Assembly (NCBI GenBank): GCA_035315185.1 | Contig: DATFYE010000028.1 | Coordinates: forward strand, 14,255-78,254 | Direction: 5' to 3' | Length of the DNA: 64,000 bases | From: JADGQN01 sp035315185 | GTDB taxonomy: Bacteria; Desulfobacterota; Syntrophorhabdia; Syntrophorhabdales; WCHB1-27 | Shown: positions 1 through 8,520 of the stretch, in pieces | Layout of the letters: each line of letters starts with the position of its first letter | Position numbering within the stretch: position 1 is the stretch's first letter | The notes under the pieces: model-generated | Databases searched by the model: none | What the model saw: only the letters and a program-made list of their open reading frames with translations | Told to the model about the DNA's origin: nothing | Made by a program: the position numbers and the translations under genes

Positions 1-1
1 T

Positions 2-646
2 GCGGGCATCTCCTGTTTCTGCTTTGAGAAAGATTACCCAGGCGTCGTTATAGGCAAGAGCGAAGAGAAGCTGGGCATGATCGGTTCTGACCTGACGGAG
101 CTGATCTTTGACAACGTGCGGCTTACAAAAGATAACCTGATCGGTAAAGAGGATAAAGGCTGGGACCTCGCAATGGCGACCCTCAACCTGTCGAGGCCCG
201 CGGTGGGCGCTCAGGCCGTGGGGCTAGCCCAGGGTGCGCTCGATTTTGCCGTCGAATACGCGTGGAAAAGGGTTCAGTTTGGTCAGAAGATTGCCGATTT
301 CGAAGGGATCCAATTCATGGTGGCAGACATGGCGACCCACGTGGAAGCGGCTCGGGCGCTCGTCTATGATGCTGCACTCCTGCTTGACATGAAGGTCTAC
401 GAAAGGGACAAAATGAGTGCTATCGGTGTGGACAAACTTTCTGCCATGGCCAAAGTCTTTTCGGCGGATACCGCTATGAAGGTCACGACCGATGCGGTGC
501 AGATCCTCGGTGGAGTCGGGTATACGAAAGAGTATCCGGTCGAAAGGATGATGAGGGATGCCAAGGCAACCCAGATATACGAAGGTACAAATCAGGTACA
601 GAGGGTCATCATAGCCCGGGACATCTTCCGGAAGTATATTCCGTAA
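2..646 (+). CDS. Acyl-CoA dehydrogenase, C-terminal part (5' end outside window)
   Basis: The reading frame is open from base 2 and enters from upstream, so the N-terminal domain is missing. What remains is the end of the middle beta domain and the C-terminal helical domain. The motif YEGTNQVQR near the end holds the Glu that acts as catalytic base in short- and medium-chain acyl-CoA dehydrogenases, and QILGGVGYTKEYPVERMMRDAK is the typical FAD/substrate region. The enzyme removes two hydrogens from an acyl-CoA and passes electrons to ETF. Butyryl-CoA, glutaryl-CoA or another substrate cannot be told apart from this part. Family is certain, substrate unknown. Confidence 0.93.
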   Translation, partial: AGISCFCFEKDYPGVVIGKSEEKLGMIGSDLTELIFDNVRLTKDNLIGKEDKGWDLAMATLNLSRPAVGAQAVGLAQGALDFAVEYAWKRVQFGQKIADFEGIQFMVADMATHVEAARALVYDAALLLDMKVYERDKMSAIGVDKLSAMAKVFSADTAMKVTTDAVQILGGVGYTKEYPVERMMRDAKATQIYEGTNQVQRVIIARDIFRKYIP

Positions 647-758
647 CAGAGCATCCCGTTTTTCGGTTCGTTCCAATTCCGTTTCCGGTACTGAACCAGA
701 TAAACTAGAGAAACCAGAGCAAGTAAATAAACTTCCTGTTGTCTGGTTGGCTGGTCTT

Positions 759-887
759 ATACCAATTCGCCTTCAAGCGCATACCTTCCGGGTACCCGGG
801 CGTACTAAAGGTACGTTGAGGAGAGCGACGCAGCACACCCACTCACGTGGGTACCCGGAAACTATATCGATGAAGGCGAACTGGTAT
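759..887. repeat. Foldback element, copy 1
   Basis: A 129-bp element with 17-bp terminal arms: ATACCAATTCGCCTTCA at 759-775 pairs with TGAAGGCGAACTGGTAT at 871-887 with one mismatch. The interior has GGGTACCC palindromes and the GTAC-spacer-GTAC core shared with the copies at 13629, 17361, 22804, 28525, 32912 and 50816. The right arm ends inside the stop codon of mnmE (887-889), so it lies where a terminator would be expected. Confidence 0.85.
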
Positions 888-2254
888 CATTTACCGATGC
901 AGAATCTGCTGAATATCTCGTTCAATATGTCGTCAGTGCATGTCTCGCCTGTTATTTCTCCCAGGCGGGCAAGAGCCTCGCGCAGCTCGAAAGCTGTAAA
1001 CTCCAGAGGTGCTTCCTGTTTGATACACGAAGTGGCCTGCTGCAGGGCCTCATCGGCCTTGACCAAGGCGTCTCGATGACGGATATTGGTAATGAGGATT
1101 GCAGGGCTCTTGTGCCCGCTGCCTATGATTGCCTCGTACAGCGCCTCTCTCAATTGCTCTAAACCCGAGCCGGTGAGCGCAGAAACGTCTATAGGCGTCA
1201 ACTTTTTTGCGATTATCCGTTCTTTCTCCAGCTTTTGCGGCAGATCGGACTTGTTGATAGTGCTTACTATTCTTTTCCCCTCTATCTTCTGATAAATCTG
1301 CTCATCCTCCTCTAAGTAGTCCGCCGCATTGTCAAGGACCCAGAGGATAACATCTGCCCCTGGTATTTTCTTCTTGACACGTTCTATACCCTGCTCCTCG
1401 GCCGCGTCAAGGGGCTTTCTCAAGCCAGCCGTGTCTATGATCCTCAGTTTGACCCCTTTGATGTGGAGGACATCTTCGATGAGATCCCTCGTTGTTCCGG
1501 GCAGCGGCGTGACAATGGCTTTTTCCTCCATCAGAAGAGCATTGAGCAAACTTGATTTCCCCACGTTGGATCTTCCCACAATCAGGACTTCAAGCCCATT
1601 CCTGATTGCCCTGCCTTCCGCGTAAGAGAAAATGAGATCCCGCAGCCTCTCTCGTGCTTTGTCGAGCAGGGCGACAGTTTCCTGAGTATCTGTGTCAAGC
1701 TCCTCTTCCGGAAAGTCTATCATCGCCTCTGTGTCAGCCAGAGCTTGTTTCACCTGGTCTTTGACTACGCCAATTCTTTCAGAAAGCATGCCTGTAAGAT
1801 GGCGCAAAGCGCTTCCCGTCTCCTGATCGGATTCGCTCTGGATGATGTCGAGGACGGATTCCGCCTGGGCAAGATCGATCCTGCCATTCAAGAACGCCCG
1901 CTTCGTGAACTCGCCTGGCTCCGCTATCCGCGCCCCGTGTTGAGTCATCAACAAAAGTATCTGCCTCTGGGGTGCAATCCCGCCGTGAGAGTAAACCTCA
2001 GCCATGGCTTCCCGCGTGTACGTGGAGGGTTCATTCATGAAAACGGCGAAGACCTCATCCACGATATCGCGAGTCTCCGGGTTCACGATGAAGCCCAGGT
2101 AAAGGCGATGGGAGGCGAACGAATCGACCGGTCTCTTTGGCTGAAAGATGGTTGTTAAGATAGAGTGGGCTTCTGGCCCACTCATTCGTATCACGCCTAT
2201 TCCGGCTTCGCCTAGTGCAGAGGATACAACGCAGATGGTATCAGGATCTTGCAT
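887..2254 (-). CDS. mnmE: tRNA modification GTPase MnmE (TrmE)
   Basis: With MnmG this GTPase installs the carboxymethylaminomethyl or related group on wobble U34 of tRNAs. The protein opens with DPDTICVVSSALGEAGIGVI, the MnmE N-terminal domain. A helical domain follows, with the G domain inserted: P-loop GRSNVGKSS near residue 227, DTAGLR and NKSD. It ends in FCIGK, the conserved C-terminal Cys motif. A longer frame begins with GTG at 2308, but the ATG at 2254 matches the family start and overlaps the jag stop by only 14 bp. It is the last gene of the rpmH-rnpA-yidD-yidC-jag-mnmE cluster. The P-loop has Ser where most homologues have Pro (GRPNVGKSS). Confidence 0.96.
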   Translation of the reverse strand: MQDPDTICVVSSALGEAGIGVIRMSGPEAHSILTTIFQPKRPVDSFASHRLYLGFIVNPETRDIVDEVFAVFMNEPSTYTREAMAEVYSHGGIAPQRQILLLMTQHGARIAEPGEFTKRAFLNGRIDLAQAESVLDIIQSESDQETGSALRHLTGMLSERIGVVKDQVKQALADTEAMIDFPEEELDTDTQETVALLDKARERLRDLIFSYAEGRAIRNGLEVLIVGRSNVGKSSLLNALLMEEKAIVTPLPGTTRDLIEDVLHIKGVKLRIIDTAGLRKPLDAAEEQGIERVKKKIPGADVILWVLDNAADYLEEDEQIYQKIEGKRIVSTINKSDLPQKLEKERIIAKKLTPIDVSALTGSGLEQLREALYEAIIGSGHKSPAILITNIRHRDALVKADEALQQATSCIKQEAPLEFTAFELREALARLGEITGETCTDDILNEIFSRFCIGK

Positions 2255-2915
2255 TCCCTGATCCGGAAGGAGAAATGATGACCCTCTTGGTATGGCCATC
2301 TCCTTCACTGGAAGTGCTGATCCCGCGATTGCTCTTGAAAAGCGTATGTATGATCCGCCTCTCGTAAGGGTTTAACGGCTTGGTCTTGATCGGTTTTCTG
2401 GTCCTTCTTACTTTGTCTGCAAGTTTTTTGGCCATGACAATGATGATTTTCTTTCTTTTTTCTCTGAAGTCGTTCACATCAAGGAGGAGCTTCAGATTTT
2501 GTTTGTACTTCTTTGCTATGGCCAGCCTTACAAGATGCTGAAGGGCTTCCAGGGCCTCGCCTTCCCTGCCGGCAAGGGTTTCCTCATCGGTAGAATCGAG
2601 GAGAAACAGTATCCTCTCATTAGCCGTTGTGATCTTCACTTCCAGGGAGATGCCAAGGAGGTTTGCAATATCCATCAGGAATCTCTTGCCATACTCCTCA
2701 GGTGTCTCTTCAGAGACTTCACTGTGCGTCTCCTCAGACTTGCTATGCACTCGTGCGACAATTCGAACTTTCTTGCTCCCGAGAAGGCCAAGGATACCCT
2801 TTGTATCAACTTCCTTCACCTCGATGTCGAGGTCTTTGACGTCTACGTTAAATTCCGTTACTGCTTTCTTAACTGCTTCCTCGTATGTCTTGCCCTCAAA
2901 TTCCATGATGTCCAT
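2241..2915 (-). CDS. jag: RNA-binding protein Jag / KhpB
   Basis: A 224-residue protein with the Jag N-terminal domain (FEGKTYEEAVKKAV..., with GILGLLGSKK), a KH-type domain in the middle and a C-terminal R3H domain (NPYERRIIHTLF...). KhpB proteins bind RNA together with KhpA and affect cell division and envelope functions. Its place directly behind yidC is the classic location. A clear Shine-Dalgarno, AAGGAGG, stands 6-12 bp before the ATG at 2915. Its 3' end overlaps the mnmE start. Length and domain order are normal for the family. Confidence 0.95.
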   Translation of the reverse strand: MDIMEFEGKTYEEAVKKAVTEFNVDVKDLDIEVKEVDTKGILGLLGSKKVRIVARVHSKSEETHSEVSEETPEEYGKRFLMDIANLLGISLEVKITTANERILFLLDSTDEETLAGREGEALEALQHLVRLAIAKKYKQNLKLLLDVNDFREKRKKIIIVMAKKLADKVRRTRKPIKTKPLNPYERRIIHTLFKSNRGISTSSEGDGHTKRVIISPSGSGNARS

Positions 2916-2924
2916 GTTTCCTCC

Positions 2925-4517
2925 TTACTTGGCCTTCTTGTTGATGTACATCTGCTGGGCAATGGATATCACGTTATTGACAAGCCAGTAAAGTACGAGA
3001 CCGGAAGGGAAACCCCAGAACAAAAAGGTGAATACTATAGGCATGAAAAGCATCATTTTTTCCTGCATGGGATCTGCGCTTGTAGGGGTCATCTTCTGTT
3101 GAAGGACTTGTGTGATACCCATGACCAGCGGTAGAACTCGCAGCGGCACTGTATAGCCGGCCACCGAAAAGGAAAAAAGGTCCTCGGGTGATGCCAAATC
3201 ATTGATCCAGAGCATGAATGGCGCGTGCCGGAATTCGATGGCGCCTATGAGTACCCTGTAGAGCGCGAAGAAGACGGGAATCTGAATGATCATAGGGAGG
3301 CATCCCCCAAGAGGGTTGATGCCTTTTGTCTTGTAAATGCTCATCATTTCCCTGTTCAGCTTCTCTTTATCGTCTTTATATTTCTCTCTCAGCTTTGCGA
3401 TCTGCGGCTGGAGCTTCTGCATCTCTTTCATCGACTTGTAGCTTTTCAGGCTGAGGGGATAAAAAATAATCTTGATGAGAATGGTGAGGAGAATAATGTC
3501 TATGCCGTAGTTGTGGGTATAGTTGTTGGCCCAGATCATGCCCCAGAGCATCGGTTTTGCCACGATGTCAAACCAACCGAAATCAACTATTTTTTCTGCC
3601 CTGATATTGAGCGATTTGAGGATGCCTATATCCCGGGGACCGAAATAGAGCTGTCCGGAAACATCAGGCTTGTCGAGCCTCAGTCTCTCGATGGGGATCA
3701 ACTGATTGACTTCTTCTATTGTAAGGGAGGGTTTGCTCGCCTCCTCAGGGATCCAGATAAAAGCAAAATAACCTTCGTCGAAGCCTGCATACGCGTACGT
3801 CTTGTTCGCATCGACCGGCTTTTCCAATTTTGAAATCTGGTCGAGCGACTTGCCGTTATAAACAAAAGGACCCTTAAAGGAATAGCTCGGTTTTTCCTTC
3901 ATTGAAATCATGGCGAGATCAAGATAGGTTCTGTTCGGGTCCAGATTCTCGACGGTCACCTGGAGGCCAATCGTGTAGCGGTCAGGGTAGAAGGTATAAG
4001 TCTTCTTCACCTTCTTTCCATTAGTCAGGGCACCGGCAAAGGTGATGGTCTCAGGCGCATCTTTGATGGTTAAGCCCGTTTTGTCGGGCGCGAATATACT
4101 AGCATCAGTTGCCGTGGCGCCGTTCTGGAGCTCCGTGAGCATGGGCATCTGCTGGTATGGCTTGATGTCTTCAAAGAGTTCCTTCCCTTCGGGGGACCCG
4201 AGCTTTTCTTTGTATTTGACCAGCCTGACGCTCGTGATGGCTCCGCCAAGGTCACTGAGCGTCACCTTCAGGAGAGGCGTTTCGACGACGTACGTTTTGG
4301 TCGCCTTTGCAGCGGCTAAGGGGACAGGAGCTTCTGCCTTTGGTGCCCCTGGAGCAGAAGGCTTTGCAGGCGCCTGCTCAACCCTTGAAGGTGCAGCTTC
4401 CTTTGCAGGTGCCGTTTCCTTGGGCGGCGCTGGTGGTTCCTTCGGTGAAAAGAAGTATTGGAATCCGAAGAGTATGATTAAGGCAAGGAGGAGCGCTAGT
4501 AGCGTCCTTTTTTCCAT
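2925..4517 (-). CDS. yidC: Membrane protein insertase YidC
   Basis: A 530-residue protein of Gram-negative type. It has an N-terminal membrane helix (about residues 5-22), a Pro/Ala/Lys-rich linker, a large periplasmic beta domain (about 65-320) and the conserved 60K inner-membrane domain (about 330-525) with the KSYKSMKEMQKLQPQIAKL coupling helix region and GGCLPMIIQIPVFFALY. It inserts membrane proteins alone or with SecYEG. The start at 4517 has GGAGGT just upstream. It sits 12 bp after yidD and 9 bp before jag, so the genes are very probably cotranscribed. Presence of the periplasmic domain argues for a diderm host. Confidence 0.97.
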   Translation of the reverse strand: MEKRTLLALLLALIILFGFQYFFSPKEPPAPPKETAPAKEAAPSRVEQAPAKPSAPGAPKAEAPVPLAAAKATKTYVVETPLLKVTLSDLGGAITSVRLVKYKEKLGSPEGKELFEDIKPYQQMPMLTELQNGATATDASIFAPDKTGLTIKDAPETITFAGALTNGKKVKKTYTFYPDRYTIGLQVTVENLDPNRTYLDLAMISMKEKPSYSFKGPFVYNGKSLDQISKLEKPVDANKTYAYAGFDEGYFAFIWIPEEASKPSLTIEEVNQLIPIERLRLDKPDVSGQLYFGPRDIGILKSLNIRAEKIVDFGWFDIVAKPMLWGMIWANNYTHNYGIDIILLTILIKIIFYPLSLKSYKSMKEMQKLQPQIAKLREKYKDDKEKLNREMMSIYKTKGINPLGGCLPMIIQIPVFFALYRVLIGAIEFRHAPFMLWINDLASPEDLFSFSVAGYTVPLRVLPLVMGITQVLQQKMTPTSADPMQEKMMLFMPIVFTFLFWGFPSGLVLYWLVNNVISIAQQMYINKKAK

Positions 4518-4529
4518 GTAGTACCTCCG

Positions 4530-4739
4530 CTATTTTACCGGGTCGAAACCGCCAGGATGGAAAGGGTTGCATTTGAGGATCCGGAGTACGCCAGCCACCA
4601 TGCCCTTGACGATGCCCTTCTTTTCCACCGCCTCCAGCATGTATGCGGAACAGGATGGGTAAAACCGGCACGTGGTCGGCACGTAAGGCGACACAAGTAG
4701 CCTATAGAGTTTCACAAGGCTTACAACGATAAATCTCAT
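4530..4739 (-). CDS. yidD: Membrane protein insertion efficiency factor YidD
   Basis: A 69-residue protein from the ATG at 4739: an amphipathic N-terminal helix (RFIVVSLVKLYRLLVSP) followed by the family signature CRFYPSCSAYMLEA and CNPFHPGGFDPV near the C-terminus. It helps YidC-dependent membrane insertion. An in-frame upstream extension to 4796 exists, but that part is antisense-like sequence inside rnpA, and the conserved family begins at the chosen Met. It overlaps the rnpA stop by 4 bp (ATGA type), so translation is probably coupled. Confidence 0.95.
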   Translation of the reverse strand: MRFIVVSLVKLYRLLVSPYVPTTCRFYPSCSAYMLEAVEKKGIVKGMVAGVLRILKCNPFHPGGFDPVK

Positions 4740-5074
4740 TGCTTGACGGTGCCGGCTACCAGAGCCCGCAGCTCGGCGCTGATGAGATCCCAGCAAATCC
4801 TTTCAGGCTTCCTGACTACGCGCACGGAATAGTCATGGCAGTCCTGAAAGAGGTCTTTGTTCAGCCTGAAGAATTCCTTGACCGACCTCCGTATCCTGTT
4901 TCTCACCACTGCCCCTTTGATTGTTCTCTGGATAACTACACCAAACCTTTTACCGGAGTCTTCATTCCTGCTCTTGAAGAGAAGAAAATGGGGCGTGCTC
5001 CCGCGTTTCTTCCATTGTGCGCGCCGAAACTCTTTTCTGCCCAATCTTTCGCTTTTGCTGAGGGTAAATTCCAT
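4736..5074 (-). CDS. rnpA: Ribonuclease P protein component
   Basis: A small basic protein of 112 residues that aids RNase P RNA in 5' maturation of tRNAs. The family signature is present as GAVVRNRIRRSVKEFFR, equivalent to the usual RNxxKR motif, after an N-terminal FTLSKSERLGRKEF. Two starts are possible: TTG at 5077 and ATG at 5074. The ATG shares its A with the TGA stop of rpmH, an arrangement that gives tight coupling of rpmH and rnpA, as seen in many bacteria. Confidence 0.95.
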   Translation of the reverse strand: MEFTLSKSERLGRKEFRRAQWKKRGSTPHFLLFKSRNEDSGKRFGVVIQRTIKGAVVRNRIRRSVKEFFRLNKDLFQDCHDYSVRVVRKPERICWDLISAELRALVAGTVKQ

Positions 5075-5208
5075 CAAACGGCAAGTCTGTGTCTTCCCTT
5101 GGCGCGCCTTCTTCTGATGACGTCTCTCCCCGATTCTGTTCTCATCCTGACGAGAAAACCGTGAGTCCTTCTTCTCCTCTTGTTATGAGGCTGGAATGTA
5201 CGTTTCAT
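5074..5208 (-). CDS. rpmH: 50S ribosomal protein L34
   Basis: A 44-codon gene found by reading the minus strand directly upstream of rnpA. The product starts MKRTFQPHNKRRRR, continues THGFLVRMRTESGRDVIRRR and ends AKGRHRLAV, a full-length L34 with its characteristic Arg/Lys-rich composition. AAGGTG lies a few bases before the ATG. It is the first gene of the minus-strand cluster. In many genomes this cluster lies beside oriC/dnaA, but neither is visible here, since EF-G-like and dtd genes follow on the other side. Confidence 0.97.
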   Translation of the reverse strand: MKRTFQPHNKRRRRTHGFLVRMRTESGRDVIRRRRAKGRHRLAV

Positions 5209-5239
5209 GTGTTCACCTTAGAATTTTTTAAGACCCAGT

Positions 5240-5269
5240 AATAAACCACAGAAGGTCGGCTGAAGTCAA
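5240..5269 (-). promoter_or_regulatory. Putative sigma-70 promoter of the rpmH cluster
   Basis: Reading the minus strand, TTGACT (5264-5269) and TTTATT (5240-5245) are separated by 18 bp, some 30 bp before the rpmH start. It is the best match in the gap and lies at the expected place for a promoter driving rpmH-rnpA-yidD-yidC-jag-mnmE. It is inferred from consensus only. Confidence 0.5.
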
Positions 5270-5453
5270 CAAATTCACACTCTAAACCGCGTTTAATTCT
5301 TGATTTTTTGCTATGAGACAGGTAAACTTCACACTTCAGCAAATGGGACTTGCGTCGTCCACCACCCGCTGCGCGAGTACCCGGCGGCAAAGCTGACGGA
5401 GCCTCCCTCACCCGCGCAAGCGCGGGTACCCGGCTCGCCGTGCTCGCTGGAAA

Positions 5454-5552
5454 GATTTCTACGGGCAATCAGAGCAGCCGGGATCGTGCATTCTTCAGCG
5501 GCGCGTGGTACACAATGAAGGATTGCGGATTGCGGGCTTGCCCGTAGAAATC
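5454..5552. repeat. Foldback upstream of the EF-G-like gene
   Basis: GATTTCTACGGGCAA (5454-5468) and TTGCCCGTAGAAATC (5538-5552) form a perfect 15-bp inverted repeat ending 28 bp before the start of the next gene. The 372-bp gap around it (5209-5580) also holds CGCGGGTACCCGG at about 5421-5433, the GGGTACCC palindrome found in other repeats of this window. No gene is seen in the gap, and no convincing DnaA box. This may be a diverged member of the ~125-bp foldback family. Confidence 0.7.
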
Positions 5553-5580
5553 TATTTCAATATGCTCGAAAGGAGCCCAG

Positions 5581-7674
5581 ATGAAAAAGTATGAACCTGA
5601 CGTTATTCGAAACGTCGGCATGTTTTCGCACGTAGGAGAAGGCAAAACGTCAATCGTCGAGGCCATGCTCTTCTTGGCCGGAGAAAATAATAGATTGGGT
5701 AAGGTTGACGATGGTACATCACTGATGGATTACGAGCCCGAGGAGATGGAAAAGAAGGCAACCATCTCTTCATCCCTTGCCTGCTTTGAATGGAACAAAT
5801 ACAAGATCAATCTGGTTGACACTCCCGGGGACGACAATTTTATTTCCGATGCGAAGCTGTGCATGCGGGTGCTCGATGGGGCCGTTATCGTGGTGAGCGC
5901 GGTTTCCGGGGTTCGCGTGCAAACGGAAAAAGTGTGGGAGTATGCCGACGATTTTGGCGTCTCTGTCTCTATTTTTGTCAACAAGATGGATCGGGAAAGA
6001 GCCGATTTCGAGAGGACTCTCGAGGACCTGCGCAAGACGTTCACCGACAAGAACCTCGTGGTTGTCGGGCTGCCCATTGGCAAGGAAGAAGGCTTCAAGG
6101 GGGTGGTTGACCTGATCTCCATGAAAGCTCATGTGTATAAGGACGACCAGTCGGGTGCGTTCGATCGGGTCGAGATCCCGGGAGAACTGGCAGCGGAGGC
6201 GGCAAAGTACAGAGAAAAGTTGATTGAAACTGCGGTTGAAATGGACGATGCGGTGATGGAGCGTTACCTCAATGGTGAAGAGGTCAAGGATGAAGAGATA
6301 GAGCGATGCCTGAAGGAGGGGATCTGGAAGAGAAAGCTGGTTCCCGTGATGTGCGGATCAGCCGCTAGGAATATGGGTATTCAGCCCCTGCTCGACAACA
6401 TTGCCAAGTACTTCCCGCATCCGCTCATCAAAGGCGAGGCACAGGGTGTGGATGCGAAGGGGCAGCCAGTGAAGCGGAAGATGACCGCAACGGATCCGTT
6501 CAGCGCTTTCATCTTCAAGACGATCACGGACCCCTTTGCCGGCAAGCTGACGCTCTTTAAAGTTTACTCCGGAGAGCTTCACCCTGACAGCACTGTACTT
6601 AACTCAACGAAGGATGAAAAGGAGCGGATTGGTCAGATATTCTATCTTGTCGGCAAGAAGCAAAAGCCTGCGGGATTTGTATCGGTCGGTGACATAGCGG
6701 CAGTGGCAAAGTTAAAAGAGGCAGGTACCGGCGATACGCTCTGCGATGAGAAAGCCCTCATTATTTACCCGCAGGTGAGCCTCCCGTTGCCGGTGATCTC
6801 CTTCTCTCTCCATCCCAAGACCAAGGGTGATGAGGACAAGCTGAACACATCCCTGGCCAGATTGATGGAGGAAGACTTAACCATCCGTTATTCGAGGGAT
6901 GACCAAACGAGAGAGTTCATACTATCCGGTATGGGGCAGATCCATCTGGAAGTAGTTGCCGCAAAGATGAAGCGCAAGTTCAGCGTTGATGTCGAGCTGA
7001 GGGAGCCGAAAGTGCCTTACAAGGAAACGATTAAGGGCAGTACCAAGGTGCAAGGCAGGTACAAGCGTCAGTCGGGTGGCAGGGGTCAGTACGGCGATAC
7101 GTGGCTTGAGCTGGAGCCGCTGCCAAGAGGAGCAGGGTTTGAGTTCGTTGACAAAATTGTCGGAGGCGTTATTCCCAAGAACTACATACCATCTGTGGAG
7201 AAAGGCATTGTAGAGGCGATGGAGCAGGGTGTGCTGGCCGGTTACCCTGTCACGGACTTCAGGGTAAAGCTCTACGACGGGTCCTATCACGAAGTTGACT
7301 CATCCGACATGGCCTTCAAGATCGCAGCTTCCATGGGCTTCAAGAAAGGGATGGAAATGGTGAACCCCGTCCTGCTCGAGCCTATCATGAAGATGGAGAT
7401 CATCGTTCCCGAAGAGAACGTGGGTGATATCATGGGTGACCTGAACTCGCGTCGGGGACGGATTGTTGGTGTTGAGGCGAAGGGACACAATCAGGTAGTG
7501 AAAGCGACTGCGCCCATGGCTGAGATCCTGCGCTACGCCCCTGACTTGCGGTCCATGACCGGCGGGAGGGGTACATTCACCGTAGAGTTCGCGCATTACG
7601 AAGAGGTTCCGGCCCACATTGCGCAAAAGGTCATAGAGCAGGCGAATAAGGAAAGAGCGGAAAAAGAAAAGTGA
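5581..7674 (+). CDS. EF-G-like translational GTPase (EF-G type II group)
   Basis: A 697-residue protein with all EF-G domains. The GTPase domain has P-loop GEGKTSIVEAM, DTPGDDNF and NKMD. Domain II, domain III (SFSLHPKTKGDEDKL), domain IV (RYKRQSGGRGQYGD) and the C-terminal domain (MEIIVPEENVGDIMGDL...RGRI, RSMTGGRGTFTVEF) follow. The P-loop begins SHVGEGKTS instead of AHIDAGKTT of classical EF-G, which points to the second paralogue group (often annotated fusA2). Classical EF-G is normally in the str operon, which is not here. Shine-Dalgarno AAGGAG precedes the ATG. Role in elongation or in a specialised step is not decided by sequence. Confidence 0.92.
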   Translation: MKKYEPDVIRNVGMFSHVGEGKTSIVEAMLFLAGENNRLGKVDDGTSLMDYEPEEMEKKATISSSLACFEWNKYKINLVDTPGDDNFISDAKLCMRVLDGAVIVVSAVSGVRVQTEKVWEYADDFGVSVSIFVNKMDRERADFERTLEDLRKTFTDKNLVVVGLPIGKEEGFKGVVDLISMKAHVYKDDQSGAFDRVEIPGELAAEAAKYREKLIETAVEMDDAVMERYLNGEEVKDEEIERCLKEGIWKRKLVPVMCGSAARNMGIQPLLDNIAKYFPHPLIKGEAQGVDAKGQPVKRKMTATDPFSAFIFKTITDPFAGKLTLFKVYSGELHPDSTVLNSTKDEKERIGQIFYLVGKKQKPAGFVSVGDIAAVAKLKEAGTGDTLCDEKALIIYPQVSLPLPVISFSLHPKTKGDEDKLNTSLARLMEEDLTIRYSRDDQTREFILSGMGQIHLEVVAAKMKRKFSVDVELREPKVPYKETIKGSTKVQGRYKRQSGGRGQYGDTWLELEPLPRGAGFEFVDKIVGGVIPKNYIPSVEKGIVEAMEQGVLAGYPVTDFRVKLYDGSYHEVDSSDMAFKIAASMGFKKGMEMVNPVLLEPIMKMEIIVPEENVGDIMGDLNSRRGRIVGVEAKGHNQVVKATAPMAEILRYAPDLRSMTGGRGTFTVEFAHYEEVPAHIAQKVIEQANKERAEKEK

Positions 7675-7753
7675 TCAGTGATCAGTAGCCAGTGATCAGC
7701 GAGCTGCAAGATCACCAGTTGACACTGACCACTGATGACTGGTCACTGATCAC
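7671..7753. repeat. Foldback array of TGATCA/AGTGATCAG motifs
   Basis: The left half (7671-7701) repeats GTGATCAGT-like units. The right half (7723-7753) is nearly its reverse complement (ACTGGTCACTGATCAC), leaving a ~20-base loop. It starts inside the stop codon of the EF-G-like gene and ends just before the dtd start, so a transcript through it would fold into a long hairpin. Confidence 0.75.
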
Positions 7754-7766
7754 TGAGGTTGTTGCC

Positions 7767-8228
7767 GTGCGCGCGGTTGTTCAAAGAGTGAGTAAGGCTG
7801 ATGTTCGGATTCAGAATGAGAGCGTGGGCAGCATCGGCCGGGGCCTCCTCGTCTTCCTGGGCATTGGCAAGCAGGACACGGCCCGCGATATCGACTGGAT
7901 GGTAGACAAAATCGTGAACCTGCGGATTTTCGAAACGCAGGAAGGCAAAATGGATGAGTCACTCCTCGACATCGGGGGAGACCTTTTACTAGTTTCGCAG
8001 TTCACCCTATACGGGGATTGCCGTAAAGGGAGGCGACCCTCCTTTTCTGACGCCATGGATGCAAACGCGGCCAAATCTTTCTTCGAGCTTTTCGTGCAGA
8101 GGGCGAAGGAGAAAGTGGCCAACGTGCAGACAGGTGTATTCCAGGCTATGATGTACGTCGCTCTCACAAACGACGGCCCCGTAACCATTCTCCTCGATTC
8201 CAATATGAGTTCTTCTTCATCTGTATAG
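7767..8228 (+). CDS. dtd: D-aminoacyl-tRNA deacylase
   Basis: Removes D-amino acids, and glycine mischarged on tRNA-Ala, from tRNA. The family motifs SQFTLYGDCRKGRRPSF and, near the end, TNDGPVTILLDS are both present, with GxVxxIGRGLLVFLGIG near the N-terminus. The frame can be extended upstream to 7692, but that stretch is the foldback array. GTG at 7767 gives VRAVVQRVSKADV, the normal family N-terminus, and 153 residues, the usual length. TGAGG lies about 10 bp upstream. The short Ser-rich tail after LLDS is unusual but harmless. Confidence 0.94.
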   Translation: MRAVVQRVSKADVRIQNESVGSIGRGLLVFLGIGKQDTARDIDWMVDKIVNLRIFETQEGKMDESLLDIGGDLLLVSQFTLYGDCRKGRRPSFSDAMDANAAKSFFELFVQRAKEKVANVQTGVFQAMMYVALTNDGPVTILLDSNMSSSSSV

Positions 8229-8243
8229 ATTCAAGCTCAGGAC

Positions 8244-8344
8244 ACCTGCCGCCGCACCATAGGTGCGGGCAGGTCTCAAGTGCAGACATTCCTGCGCGGA
8301 GCGCCGGAGTGTGGCCGGAACCGAATCTCGAAGGTTCCGGCCAC
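8244..8344. terminator. Two hairpins in the dtd-korD gap
   Basis: First hairpin: ACCTGCCGCCGCACC against GGTGCGGGCAGGT at 8244-8274. Second: GTGGCCGGAACC (8311-8322) pairs perfectly with GGTTCCGGCCAC (8333-8344) around a 10-base loop. Neither is followed by a clear T run, so factor-independent termination is uncertain. They may be repeat elements. No gene is visible between 8229 and 8520. Confidence 0.45.
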
Positions 8345-8462
8345 GGCCCTAACTTCTCTCCATTAGCTTTTCCTCTGTGTACTCCGTGCCTCTAGTCCAG
8401 CCTGCGGCGGGACGGGTGGTGGATTAGAAAAGCTGTTCGCTGGTCGAAGAGGTTTGGACGTT

Positions 8463-8491
8463 TTGCTGTTCGGTATGTCGTGGTATATACT
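8463..8491 (+). promoter_or_regulatory. Putative promoter of the kor-suc operon
   Basis: TTGCTG (8463-8468), a 17-bp spacer and TATACT (8486-8491) lie about 30 bp before korD. GAGG at 8512-8515 is the ribosome site. It is the only good match in the gap and fits the head of the korDABC-sucC series. Confidence 0.55.
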
Positions 8492-8520
8492 TTGCTAGTC
8501 TATACCAGGCTGAGGTAATA

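Noticed and set aside
759..887. Insertion sequence
   Set aside because: The element is non-coding and ~125 bp, with no transposase and no clear target-site duplication. It is treated as a foldback repeat.
747..1079. Plus-strand frame across copy 1 and the end of mnmE
   Set aside because: It is antisense to mnmE and runs through the foldback element; composition is not protein-like.
5209..5580. Possible replication origin beside rpmH
   Set aside because: No DnaA boxes or AT-rich unwinding element were recognised and dnaA/dnaN are not present. The gap is explained by a promoter and a foldback.
8311..8344. Certain rho-independent terminator after dtd
   Set aside because: The stem is perfect but no T tract follows on either strand, so it is listed only as a possible terminator or repeat.
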